Source: Donghicola sp041224595 (GTDB lineage: Bacteria > Pseudomonadota > Alphaproteobacteria > Rhodobacterales > Rhodobacteraceae). Taken from it: a stretch of 64,000 nucleotides of DNA. The position numbers were made by a program, and so were the translations under genes. Under the pieces are notes generated by a model, which was given only the letters and a program-made list of their open reading frames with translations, ran no database searches and was not told the origin of the DNA. The DNA is taken from assembly GCF_041224595.1 (NCBI RefSeq), contig NZ_JBGFGN010000135.1:53665-117664 (forward strand), read 5' to 3'. Shown piece after piece: positions 32,677 through 41,240 of the stretch (positions are counted from its first letter, which is position 1; each line of letters opens with the position of its first letter).

Positions 32677-35600
32677 GACAGGGCCTCCAGTTCGGCGATG
32701 ATCGAGTTGCGGCGCGTGACCCAGAGGCCCGCGTCCATGAGGGCGCGGAAGCGGTCCTTGAGCGCCTGAAGGGCCTGCGGGTTGGCGTCCTCCATGAACT
32801 CGGTCAGGTCTTCGCGGCCCAAGGTGGCCTCGAAATACTGGTCGAACAGGTGGGGGCCGACGACCCCTGCCAGATGGGCAAAAGCGGCCATGTGGTCGAG
32901 GGTGGCGGCGATTTCAGCCGCGCCGCGGAAGCCGTGGTTCATCATGCCGTTGGCCCAATCGGGGTTGGCAGCGCGGGCGCGGACGGTGCGGGCGATTTCC
33001 TCGTTCAGGCTGCGTGCGCGGGGCCGGTCCGGTTGGGTCGCGTCCATGTGGTAGAGCGCGGGGGCCTGTTGGCCAAGGCGCTTCATGGCGGCGGCAAAAC
33101 CGGCCTCGTGGGCGGCATAGTCGCTGGCCATCAGCACGTCGGTTTCCGGCAAGTCCTGCAGGTGAACAAAGCTGTCGGCGGTTTGCAGGCGGGTTTCCAG
33201 CGCTTCGCGGGCCTCGTGGACTTCGCCTTTGGCGTCGATCGCGTGGGAACTGGCGGCCAGCCATGCTTCGCCCGCGGCAGCGCGGGCTTCGTCGCTGTAG
33301 TCATCCAGCGCCGCGCCCATGTTCAGGCCGTATTGGCCCGGCTTGGGGCCAAAGACGCGGGGGGTGCGGGCGACGTAGGGGTTGTCTTCGGGAGCCTCTT
33401 CACGCTCGGCCAGTTTGTCGGCGGCACCTTCGAACATCTGGGCCAGGCCCGGGAATACATCGCGGAACAGGCCCGAGACGCGCAGGGTCACGTCGATGCG
33501 GGGACGGTTTAACAGGGCTAGCGGGATGATCTCGAACCCGCTGACGCGTTCGGAACCGTCGTCCCATTTCGGCGCGAGGCCCGCGAGGTGCAGGGCCATG
33601 GCGAATTCCTCGCCTGCGGTGCGCATGGTGGCACTGCCCCAGAGGTCGATCACCAAACCGCGCGGCCAGTCGCCGTGGTCCTGAAGGTGGCGGCGGAGCA
33701 GTTCCTCGGCCAGCTTGACGCCTTGGGCGTGGGCGGCGCGGGACGGGACCGAGCGTGGGTCGGTCGTGAACAGGTTCCGGCCCGTGGGCAGCACGTCCGA
33801 GCGGCCACGGTACGGGGAGCCAGAAGGACCAGCGGGGACGAAGCGACCGTTTAGCGCCGCATGGAGGCCCGCGTTCTCCTGCGCGCCGTAGTCGCCCGCG
33901 CCAAAGATATGCAGGCCCTCACCGTACTGGCTTTCCTTGATGTCGCAGACAAAGCGGTCGATGCGGGTGATGGCTTCGGCAGCGGAGGCGTCGTGCGGGA
34001 TGCCAAGGTCCTCTTCGACGCCAGTGCCTTGGGCCTCGGCGCGGATGTCGGCAATCAGGCGGTCGCGGCGTGCGGGGTCAAGGCCGTCTGCGGTCGAGTA
34101 TTCGTCCAATAGGTGTTCAAGCCGTCCCATGCCCTCGGGCAGTTTGGTCTGCGCCATGGGGGGCGGCAGGTGGCCGATAGTGACGGCAGCGATGCGGCGT
34201 TTGGCTTGGGCGGCCTCGCCCGGGTCGTTGACGATGAACGGGTAGATGACGGGCAGGTCGCGGATCAGCGCCTCGGGCCAGCAATCGCCAGACAGGGCGA
34301 CGGATTTGCCCGGCAACCATTCCAGCGTGCCGTGGGCCCCGATGTGGACCAGCGCGTCGGATTGGGCGCGGAGCCAGAGGTAGAAGGCGACGTAGCTGTG
34401 GCGCGGAGTGCGGGACAGGTCGTGGTAGTCGTCGTCGCGGGTCTGGACGTCGCCGCGTTCGGGCTGGAGGGCGACCAGCGCATTCCCTGCGTCGATGGCG
34501 GGGAAATGGAACGCGCCATCGCGGAACAGCGGGTCGGTGTCGGGCGTGCCCCAAGCGGCGATCAGGTCCGCGCGCAGGGATTCGGGTAGGGTGTCTAGCG
34601 CTTGCTCATAGGCCGCGAGCGGATAGGTCAGGGTTTCAGCTGTCAGGCGTTGGCCGAGGTCCGTTTGGGGACGCACGGTGTGGCCGCTGGCGTTCAGGTC
34701 CGACAGGATTTGTTCGGCGCTGGCAAGAGCGTCCATCCCGACCGCGTGGGCGATCTGGTAGGTCTTGCCGGGATATGTCGACAGGACCAGCGCGATCCGT
34801 TTGTCTGCGGCGGGCAAGGTGGAGAGGCGGTGCCATGCCTGCACGCGGTCCGCCAGCGCGTCGATCCGCGTGGGGTCCGCGCGGTGTGCAAAGCGGGAAT
34901 ATTCGAGATCGGGGTCCTTCTTGCCCGGCTGTTTGAAGCTGGCGACACCGGCAAAGATGCGTCCGTCGACTTCGGGCAGGACCACGTGCATGGCAAGGTC
35001 GGCAGGAGACAGACCGCGGTCGGCGTCCTTCCAATCCTTTTTGCGGGCGGTGGACAGGGCGATCTGGAACACAGGGCAGCCGGCCGCATCAAGGGGCGAC
35101 GGCTCGCCGTTGCGCCCTTGGGCCGAGAAGGCGGTCGCGTTGACGATGGCGGCGGGTTTCAGGGTGCTTATCTGGGTGCGCAGCCAGTCGGCGACAGCGG
35201 GGGCCTTGAGACTGCTGGCAAAGGCACCGATGGCTTGGAACCCGCGCTGTTCGAGCGCAGCGATCATGGCGTCGACGGGCGAAGTGTCGGCGGATGTCAG
35301 GTAAGAGCGGTAGAATGTGACCAAAGCCAGCGGGCGGTCGTCGCGCCGCGGATCGGTGACGACGCCTGTGTCGGGCAGATAGAACCCAGCATCCGGCACG
35401 GTTTTCGCGCCCATCACGGGGGCTGCATAAAGGCCAGCGGCCAGCGCCAGTTGCGCCAGCGCGGCTTGGGCCGCAACGGCGCCGCCAGCGTCGCACAGGT
35501 GCTGAAGACGGCGCAGTGTGGAAACGGGCAGGGTGCTGAGTTGGTCCAACCGGTCATCCTGACGCCCGTCGGCGGGCAGGACGGCCAGCGCAATCCCCTT

Positions 35601-35918
35601 GCGCCGCGCCAAGTCCTGAAGGGTCGCCAGACCGTAGGACCAGTAGCTTTCGCCGCCGATCAGACGGACCAGAATGCCCTTGGCCCCCTCGAGGGTTTGC
35701 TCGGCATAGACGTCCACGGACAGCGGATGTTTCAGCGCCACAAGGTTTGCCAGACGCACGGTCGGCAAGGACCCCTTGGCCCGATGGTAGCCCGCCGCGA
35801 AAGCGCCAAGGTCCGAGTCAGAGAACGACAGCACAATCAAGTCTGCGGGCGTTTGCCCCAGATCCATTGGTGTATCGCCCTGATCGAGCCCGTGGCTTTC
35901 GCGGAAGACAACATGCAT
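32673..35918 (-). CDS. cobN: Cobaltochelatase large subunit CobN
   Basis: A 1081-residue cobaltochelatase subunit, shorter than the about 1250 residues of Pseudomonas/Rhizobium CobN but usual for Rhodobacterales as I recall. Motifs include VSGFEIIPLALLNRPRIDVTLR (split), HIGAHGTLEWLPGKSVALS and MNHGFRGAAEIAATLDHM. With CobS and CobT (not in this window) it inserts cobalt into hydrogenobyrinic acid a,c-diamide using ATP. The start HVVFRESHGLDQGD at 35918 matches the usual N-terminus. It follows cobW after four bases. Confidence 0.93.
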   Translation of the reverse strand: MHVVFRESHGLDQGDTPMDLGQTPADLIVLSFSDSDLGAFAAGYHRAKGSLPTVRLANLVALKHPLSVDVYAEQTLEGAKGILVRLIGGESYWSYGLATLQDLARRKGIALAVLPADGRQDDRLDQLSTLPVSTLRRLQHLCDAGGAVAAQAALAQLALAAGLYAAPVMGAKTVPDAGFYLPDTGVVTDPRRDDRPLALVTFYRSYLTSADTSPVDAMIAALEQRGFQAIGAFASSLKAPAVADWLRTQISTLKPAAIVNATAFSAQGRNGEPSPLDAAGCPVFQIALSTARKKDWKDADRGLSPADLAMHVVLPEVDGRIFAGVASFKQPGKKDPDLEYSRFAHRADPTRIDALADRVQAWHRLSTLPAADKRIALVLSTYPGKTYQIAHAVGMDALASAEQILSDLNASGHTVRPQTDLGQRLTAETLTYPLAAYEQALDTLPESLRADLIAAWGTPDTDPLFRDGAFHFPAIDAGNALVALQPERGDVQTRDDDYHDLSRTPRHSYVAFYLWLRAQSDALVHIGAHGTLEWLPGKSVALSGDCWPEALIRDLPVIYPFIVNDPGEAAQAKRRIAAVTIGHLPPPMAQTKLPEGMGRLEHLLDEYSTADGLDPARRDRLIADIRAEAQGTGVEEDLGIPHDASAAEAITRIDRFVCDIKESQYGEGLHIFGAGDYGAQENAGLHAALNGRFVPAGPSGSPYRGRSDVLPTGRNLFTTDPRSVPSRAAHAQGVKLAEELLRRHLQDHGDWPRGLVIDLWGSATMRTAGEEFAMALHLAGLAPKWDDGSERVSGFEIIPLALLNRPRIDVTLRVSGLFRDVFPGLAQMFEGAADKLAEREEAPEDNPYVARTPRVFGPKPGQYGLNMGAALDDYSDEARAAAGEAWLAASSHAIDAKGEVHEAREALETRLQTADSFVHLQDLPETDVLMASDYAAHEAGFAAAMKRLGQQAPALYHMDATQPDRPRARSLNEEIARTVRARAANPDWANGMMNHGFRGAAEIAATLDHMAAFAHLAGVVGPHLFDQYFEATLGREDLTEFMEDANPQALQALKDRFRALMDAGLWVTRRNSIIAELEALS

Positions 35919-35922
35919 GGGA

Positions 35923-36957
35923 TCAGACGCCCAAAGCCGCTTTGATCGCGGTCTCGTCGATGTGGTCGTGTTCAGCGATTACCACCAGCAAGGACGCGCG
36001 GGGACGGTCGCCCCAAGGCTGGTCGTACTGCGCACGAATGCGCGTGCCCACCGCCTGCACCAGATAGCGCATGGGTTTGCCCTTGACCGCGACGTAGCCT
36101 TTGACACGCAAGATATTCTGGTCCTTTGCCATTTTCTCAATCGCATCTTGCAACGCCTGCACGTCCTCGACTTCGCCAAGATCGACCACGACGCTGTCGA
36201 AATCGTCATGTTCGTGATCATCGTGGCCGTCGTGGTGCGAGGGACGGTTGTGCAGGTCGTCCTCTGCCGCAGCCTCGAGGCCAAGGATCACGCGGGGATC
36301 AACCGCGCCATCGGTGATCGCGATGATCGGCAGCTTGCGGGGGGCTTCGGCCTCAACGACCTCTTTGGCCTTGGCAATGCCAGCCTCACCGGCCAGATCG
36401 GCCTTGGACAGCAGTACGATGTCGGCGCAGCTGATCTGGTCCTCGAAGACCTCAGACAGGGGCGTTTCGTGATCCAGGCTCTCGTCCGCCTCGCGCTGCG
36501 CTTGAACGGCGTCTAGATCGGGGGCGAATTGACCAGCAGCGACAGCCTCGGCATCGGCGACGGCAATCACGCCATCCACGGTGATGCGCGACTTGATCGC
36601 GGGCCAGTCGAACGCTTTGAGCAGGGGCTTGGGCAGAGCCAGACCCGAGGTCTCGATGATGATGTGCTCGGGCGTTTCAGGCAGGGCCATCAGCCGTTCG
36701 ATGGTCGGGATGAAGTCATCGGCCACGGTGCAGCAGATGCAGCCGTTCGCAAGCTCCATGATGTTGTTTTCGGGGCAATTTTCATCGGCGCAAGATTTCA
36801 GGATGTCACCATCCACACCAGCGGTACCGAATTCGTTGACCAGAACGGCCAGACGCTTGCCCTGTGGGTTCTGCATCAGGTGACGGATCAACGTGGTTTT
36901 ACCAGAGCCGAGAAAGCCGGTGATCACGGTCACGGGGATTTTAGACAGGTTAGACAT
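35923..36957 (-). CDS. cobW: CobW metallochaperone GTPase
   Basis: A 344-residue COG0523 GTPase. It has a P-loop GFLGSGKTTLI, the metal-binding GCICCTV motif (about residue 78-84), switch elements IIIETSGLALP and LLSKADL, and a histidine/aspartate-rich linker (HHDGHDDHEHDD, about residue 240) before the CobW C-terminal domain. It is thought to deliver cobalt to CobN, which is encoded just downstream. GCAGGAG precedes ATG 36957. Starts two bases after the DUF1636 stop. Confidence 0.93.
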   Translation of the reverse strand: MSNLSKIPVTVITGFLGSGKTTLIRHLMQNPQGKRLAVLVNEFGTAGVDGDILKSCADENCPENNIMELANGCICCTVADDFIPTIERLMALPETPEHIIIETSGLALPKPLLKAFDWPAIKSRITVDGVIAVADAEAVAAGQFAPDLDAVQAQREADESLDHETPLSEVFEDQISCADIVLLSKADLAGEAGIAKAKEVVEAEAPRKLPIIAITDGAVDPRVILGLEAAAEDDLHNRPSHHDGHDDHEHDDFDSVVVDLGEVEDVQALQDAIEKMAKDQNILRVKGYVAVKGKPMRYLVQAVGTRIRAQYDQPWGDRPRASLLVVIAEHDHIDETAIKAALGV

Positions 36958-36959
36958 GG

Positions 36960-37328
36960 TTACTCCTGCGGGGGAATGCGGGCGATGGATTGTTTGCGGA
37001 ACGCCTGAGGGCGCTCGCGCCAAGGGACGATCCCGTCGGTGGTTTGGGCATATGCCCGCACGCCGGTCAGGATTTCCTCTACCTGCGTGTCGGGGTCCAT
37101 GTCGCCGTAGACATAGGTCCAACGGGCGGGGCCTCCGGTCAGGGCAATCGAGCACCCGCGCGAACAGGCAGACAGGCATTCGGCGGGCTTCAGGCGGACG
37201 TTCTCGGGCAGGTCTGACCGGGTCAGGGTGTCATACAGGCGCGCGCCGGGGCGCGGCTCGTCCGCGACGGGCTCTCCGCCCGCGATGCGGCGGCAGGTGG
37301 TGCAGACGGTCAAGGTGACCTCGGCCAT
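36960..37328 (-). CDS. DUF1636 family protein of the cobalamin cluster
   Basis: A 122-residue protein with a thioredoxin-like ferredoxin pattern: CTTCRR near residue 9, then CLSACSRGC near residues 50-58. The spacing suggests a 2Fe-2S or metal site. DUF1636 members sit beside cobalamin genes in alphaproteobacteria and their reaction is not established. AGGGAGGC precedes the ATG. It is the first gene behind the cobalamin riboswitch, so it is B12-repressed together with cobW and cobN. Confidence 0.85.
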   Translation of the reverse strand: MAEVTLTVCTTCRRIAGGEPVADEPRPGARLYDTLTRSDLPENVRLKPAECLSACSRGCSIALTGGPARWTYVYGDMDPDTQVEEILTGVRAYAQTTDGIVPWRERPQAFRKQSIARIPPQE

Positions 37329-37435
37329 GGGTGCCTCCCTAAACTGGCTGGGAAAACGGGGGATCACTGGCCATCGGGCACGACGGTACGCGCCTGTCAA
37401 AGCCGGCCGCGACACACCCCGGTCGCCCGTACATT

Positions 37436-37632
37436 TCATCGTGCTGGCAGGTCTCCCGGCTTGCGGAGCCCGAGGGGGTCCTCGGCTGGCCCGATCCTTC
37501 CCGGCAAATGGATGCCAGTGGCAACGGGGCCTCTCCGGTCACGGTCGCGGGGGCGGCTGCGTTTCGGCTGCGATTTTGGTCGCAAAGCGGTAGCGCATTC
37601 CCTCTTCGCCTGTCATAGACAGGAACCAGCGC
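37436..37632 (-). promoter_or_regulatory. Cobalamin (B12) riboswitch
   Basis: Read on the minus strand, this 354-base gap contains the conserved cobalamin riboswitch parts in order. GGGAATGCG comes first (about 37605-37595), then the CCCCCGCGACCGTGA segment, then GCCACTGG (about 37521-37514). After that come GGGAAGG and a long variable hairpin (AGCCGAGG...CCTCGGGCT). The B12 box AGCCGGGAGACCTGCC is at 37461-37446. Cobalamin binding would repress the DUF1636-cobW-cobN operon. A TTGACA hexamer at 37666-37661 (minus) is a plausible -35 just upstream. The rest of the gap holds no gene. Ends are approximate. Confidence 0.9.
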
Positions 37633-37682
37633 CGCCCACCTGAGGGAAGGCACCCCACCTTGTCAAGCGTAAGGATCGTCCT

Positions 37683-38303
37683 ATGAGCGATAAGCCCCAA
37701 ACTGATGAAGCCCGTCACGCGGCCAAGATGGCCAAGAAGAAAGCGGCGCGGGACAAAATCATGGCCACGAAAGAGGGCGAGAAGGGCCTGATCATTGTCC
37801 ATACAGGGCCGGGCAAGGGCAAATCGTCGTCCGGTTTCGGAATGATCTTGCGCTGTATCGCCCACGGAATGCCCTGCTCGGTGGTCCAGTTCATCAAGGG
37901 CGCATGGGAGACCGGTGAGCGGACCTTGATCGAGGCGAACTTCAACGATCTCTGCCAGTTCCACGCCATGGGCGAAGGGTTCACTTGGGAGACCCAAGAC
38001 AAATCACGCGATATCGAGATGGCTAATAAGGGCTGGGAAAAAGCCAAAGAGCTTATCCTGAACCCCGAGATCAAGTTCGTGCTTTTGGACGAAATCAATA
38101 TCGCCCTGCGCTATGATTATCTGGACGTCGAAGAGGTGGTGCGCTTCCTGAAAGAAGAAAAGCCGCCCATGACCCATGTGTGTCTGACCGGTCGGAATGC
38201 CAAAGAGCCGCTGATCGAGGCGGCAGATCTGGTGACCGAGATGACCTTGGTGAAGCATCCGTTCCGGTCTGGCATCAAAGGGCAGAAAGGCGTCGAATTC
38301 TGA
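37683..38303 (+). CDS. cobO: Cob(I)yrinic acid a,c-diamide adenosyltransferase CobO
   Basis: A 206-residue CobA/BtuR/CobO type adenosyltransferase. It has a lysine/alanine-rich N-terminus (AAKMAKKKAARDKIM), the P-loop HTGPGKGKSSSGFG (about 40-53), QFIKGAWETGER and LDEINIALRYDYL. It transfers the adenosyl group of ATP to cobalt(I). It is divergent from the riboswitch operon and its promoter must lie within or over the riboswitch DNA, but no riboswitch is seen in its own orientation. AAGGAT lies 8 bases before the ATG. Confidence 0.94.
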   Translation: MSDKPQTDEARHAAKMAKKKAARDKIMATKEGEKGLIIVHTGPGKGKSSSGFGMILRCIAHGMPCSVVQFIKGAWETGERTLIEANFNDLCQFHAMGEGFTWETQDKSRDIEMANKGWEKAKELILNPEIKFVLLDEINIALRYDYLDVEEVVRFLKEEKPPMTHVCLTGRNAKEPLIEAADLVTEMTLVKHPFRSGIKGQKGVEF

Positions 38304-38354
38304 GTGGAATGGGGGCGCTGCCCCCTCTTGCCGCTGCGCGCCAATTCACCCCCG

Positions 38355-38413
38355 GGGTATTGGGACCAAGAAAGAGTACGGGGTTCTTCGCTCTTTCTTG
38401 GCGATAAATACCC
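38355..38413. repeat. Inverted pair of the repeated 3'-end element
   Basis: CCAAGAAAGAG (38366-38376) and CTCTTTCTTGG (38391-38401) are perfect complements, and outside them GGGTATT (38355-38361) pairs with AATACCC (38407-38413). Each arm is one copy of the element found singly at 23168-23189. It lies 51 bases after the cobO stop and can fold into a long hairpin. Confidence 0.75.
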
Positions 38414-38445
38414 TCGCCGAAGGCATTCGTGCGCAGCGCGAAAAG

Positions 38446-38470
38446 AAAAAGGGCCCAGCTGGGCCCTTTT
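38446..38470. terminator. Bidirectional terminator between cobO and the liv operon
   Basis: AAAAAGGGCCC-AGCT-GGGCCCTTTT: a perfect stem with A-tract on one side and T-tract on the other, so it works for cobO on plus and livF on minus. Confidence 0.92.
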
Positions 38471-38492
38471 GTGTGTCTGACAGTCGAAGCTG

Positions 38493-39248
38493 TCAGATCG
38501 CAAGGTATTCGGCGCGCAACTCTTCGTTCGCGAGAACTTCGGCGGCAGAGCCATCATAGACAATCCCGCCGGTGTCGAGGATGATCGCGCGGTCGGCGAT
38601 TTGTAGAACGCGGACGGCGTTCTGTTCCACGATCACAGTGGTGATGCCCTGTTCTTTGATGTGCATCAGGGTTTTCTCGATCTCGTCCACAATCACGGGC
38701 GCGAGGCCTTCGTAGGGCTCATCGAGGAGGAGCACTTTGATGTCACGGGCTAGGGCGCGGGCAATGGCCAGCATCTGCTGTTCGCCGCCTGAAAGGGTCA
38801 CGCCCTCTTGTTTGCGGCGCTCGCCAAGGCGGGGGAACAGATCGTAGAGGCGGTCGATCGACCAGCCGATGGGCGGGGCGATTTGGGCCAGTTGCAGGTT
38901 TTCCTCGACTGTGAGGCCGGGGATGATCCGGCGGTCTTCGGGAACGAGACCGAGGCCCGCCGCTGCAGCCTCATAGCTGGTCATGTTGTGCAGGGGCTGG
39001 TGGTCCAGCCAGATCTCGCCGTGAGTGACCTGCGGGCTGCCTGTGCGTGCGATGGCGCGCAGGGTCGAGGTTTTGCCAGCGCCGTTCCGGCCAAGAAGGG
39101 CGAGGATTTCGCCTTCGTGGACGTTAAAGTTGACGCCCTGCACGATGTAGCTTTCGCCGTAGTAGGCGTGCATGTCCCAGACCGACAGAAAGGCGGGCGC
39201 CGTTTCTGCGTGGTTCGAGTTCTTGGAGAAATCGGGTCTTACGTTCAT
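38493..39248 (-). CDS. livF: Branched-chain amino acid-type ABC transporter ATPase LivF
   Basis: A 251-residue ABC ATPase: Walker A LLGRNGAGKTS, signature TLSGGEQQML, Walker B VLLLDEPYEG and the H-loop region replaced by VEQNAVRVLQ as usual in LivF. Energises import with LivG. An N-terminal extension of about 20 residues (NVRPDFSKNSNHAETAP) is present. Last gene of the operon, ending at the shared terminator. Confidence 0.93.
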   Translation of the reverse strand: MNVRPDFSKNSNHAETAPAFLSVWDMHAYYGESYIVQGVNFNVHEGEILALLGRNGAGKTSTLRAIARTGSPQVTHGEIWLDHQPLHNMTSYEAAAAGLGLVPEDRRIIPGLTVEENLQLAQIAPPIGWSIDRLYDLFPRLGERRKQEGVTLSGGEQQMLAIARALARDIKVLLLDEPYEGLAPVIVDEIEKTLMHIKEQGITTVIVEQNAVRVLQIADRAIILDTGGIVYDGSAAEVLANEELRAEYLAI

Positions 39249-39263
39249 AGGGAAATCTCCTGA

Positions 39264-40022
39264 TTAGACCTGCGCTTCGCCAAGGTAGGCTTCGCGGACC
39301 TTGGGGTGGCCTTTGATGTTCTGCGGGGTGTCTTCGACCAGCGGGGTGCCTTGGGCCAGAACGGTGATCCGGTCGGCAAGGCTAAAGACCACGTGCATGT
39401 CGTGTTCGATGATACACATGGTGATGTCGCGCTTGGTCTTGATCTCTTTGAGCAGATCGATGGTGTTGTTGGTGTCGGCGCGGGCCATACCTGCTGTGGG
39501 TTCGTCCAGCAGCAGTAGACGCGGCTCCTGAACCAGACACATGGCCATTTCCAGACGGCGTTTGTCACCGCGGGACAGGCTGCCTGCGTGCAGGTGCGCT
39601 TTGGACAGCATGTTCACGTCGTCCAGCATGGTCTCTGCCTTTTGCAGCATGTCGGACTCGTTCACGACAGAGCCAAAAGCATGCATTCGGAACGAACCGT
39701 CACGGCGCGCAAAGCAGGGGATCATCACGTTTTCCAAGACCGTCAAATCCGCAAAGATTTCAGGTGTTTGGAAAACACGGCTGATGCCCATCTGGTTGAT
39801 CTCGTGGGGGGAGCGGCCCAGAACCGATTGACCGTCGAACATGACGCTTCCGGTGTCGGGGATCAGCTTGCCCACGAGGCAGTTGAGTAGGGTGGATTTA
39901 CCGGCCCCGTTGGGACCGATAATGGCGTGGACGGTGTTTTCCTGAACGCTGAGGTTCACATCACCGAGGGCTTGCAGACCGCCGAAGCGCTTCCCAACCC
40001 CTTTGACTTCGAGAATACCCAT
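39264..40022 (-). CDS. livG: Branched-chain amino acid-type ABC transporter ATPase LivG
   Basis: A 252-residue ABC ATPase: Walker A IIGPNGAGKSTL, signature SLSRGDKRRLEMA (RGDKRR variant as in urea/HAAT family members), Walker B LLLLDEPTAGM and IEHDMHVVF. GGAGAG precedes ATG 40022. It pairs with LivF. Confidence 0.93.
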   Translation of the reverse strand: MGILEVKGVGKRFGGLQALGDVNLSVQENTVHAIIGPNGAGKSTLLNCLVGKLIPDTGSVMFDGQSVLGRSPHEINQMGISRVFQTPEIFADLTVLENVMIPCFARRDGSFRMHAFGSVVNESDMLQKAETMLDDVNMLSKAHLHAGSLSRGDKRRLEMAMCLVQEPRLLLLDEPTAGMARADTNNTIDLLKEIKTKRDITMCIIEHDMHVVFSLADRITVLAQGTPLVEDTPQNIKGHPKVREAYLGEAQV

Positions 40023-40034
40023 TGGTTGCTCTCC

Positions 40035-41237
40035 TTATTCCGCAGGGGTGGTTTTGGCGGCAGCGCCATCGTCCGAGGACTTGTCCTTCTTGAAGAGGCG
40101 CGAGATCCGCTGGCCCCCTTCGACAAGACCGCCGGGCAGGTAGATCACGACCAGCATGAACAGGATGCCAAGGGTCAGGTGCCAGCCTTTGCCGATGAAG
40201 GGATGGATGATGAAGACCACGAAGTCTTCGATCCCGTCTGGCAAGAAGCCGAACCACTGGTGCAGAACGTTGTCGTTGATTTTCGAGAAGATGTTCTCGA
40301 AGTACTTGATGAAACCTGCGCCAAGAACGGGGCCGATCAGGGTGCCTGCACCGCCAAGGATGGTCATCAGAACAACTTCGCCCGATGCGGTCCACTGCAT
40401 ACGCTCGGCGCCAGCCAGCGGGTCCATGGAGGCCATCAGGCCACCCGCCAGACCGGCATACATACCAGAGATGACAAAGGCCGCCAGAGTGTAGGGACGG
40501 GTGTTCAGGCCGGTGTAACGCATCCGGTTCTGGTTACACTTGACCGCGCGTAGCATCAGGCCAAAGGGCGAGCGGAAGATGCGGACCGCGATGTAGAACG
40601 ACACCAGCATGATGATCGCACACAGATAGTAACCCGCGCTGAACTGGAAGTTCCATGCGCCCACAGCCATTTCGTAGGTCGAGCGCATTTCCAGACCGAA
40701 CAGGCTGGTCACGGGGATCGAGCCGTCAGCGGTTGCCGACACACCCAAGATGCGGGGATCGTCGAGGGTCAGCTGCAGGCCGGTTTCACCGTTGGTGATG
40801 GGCGTCAGAACCGAGTAGGCAAGGTTGAACGACATCTGCGCGAAGGCCAGCGTCAGGATCGAGAAGTAGATGCCCGACCGGCGCAGTGACACAAAGCCGA
40901 TGAGCAGTGCGAACAGGCCCGCCACGATGACCGACAGGATGATCGCCGGGATGACGTTCATGCTCAGCAGTTTGAACATCCAGACCGCCGAGTACGACCC
41001 CACACCCAGAAATGCCGCGTGGCCAAAGGACAGGTAACCGGTCAGACCGAACAGGATGTTGAAGCCCACAGCAAAGATGCCAAAGATCACAAAGCGCTGC
41101 ATCAGGTCGGGATAGCCCGCGTTGAACTGCGCCAGACCGCTATCGGTGGGGAAAGGGTTCAGGATGAACGGCGCGAAGAGAGTCAGCGCCGCGACGACCA
41201 GCAAAAGAGAGGTGTCTTTTTTGTTCAGACCAAACAT
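40035..41237 (-). CDS. livM: Branched-chain amino acid-type ABC permease LivM
   Basis: A 400-residue LivM permease with multiple hydrophobic helices. Conserved motifs are FGLTGYLSFGHAAFLGVGSY, RRSGIYFSILTLAFAQ, VKCNQNRMRYTGLN, MDPLAG and ILGGAGTLIGPVLGA. A charged C-terminal tail is present. GGAGGACTAATCC precedes the ATG, three bases after the livH stop. Confidence 0.93.
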   Translation of the reverse strand: MFGLNKKDTSLLLVVAALTLFAPFILNPFPTDSGLAQFNAGYPDLMQRFVIFGIFAVGFNILFGLTGYLSFGHAAFLGVGSYSAVWMFKLLSMNVIPAIILSVIVAGLFALLIGFVSLRRSGIYFSILTLAFAQMSFNLAYSVLTPITNGETGLQLTLDDPRILGVSATADGSIPVTSLFGLEMRSTYEMAVGAWNFQFSAGYYLCAIIMLVSFYIAVRIFRSPFGLMLRAVKCNQNRMRYTGLNTRPYTLAAFVISGMYAGLAGGLMASMDPLAGAERMQWTASGEVVLMTILGGAGTLIGPVLGAGFIKYFENIFSKINDNVLHQWFGFLPDGIEDFVVFIIHPFIGKGWHLTLGILFMLVVIYLPGGLVEGGQRISRLFKKDKSSDDGAAAKTTPAE

Positions 41238-41240
41238 GGA

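Noticed and set aside
34602..35945. 447-codon plus-strand frame
   Set aside because: Antisense to cobN; no motifs or start signals.
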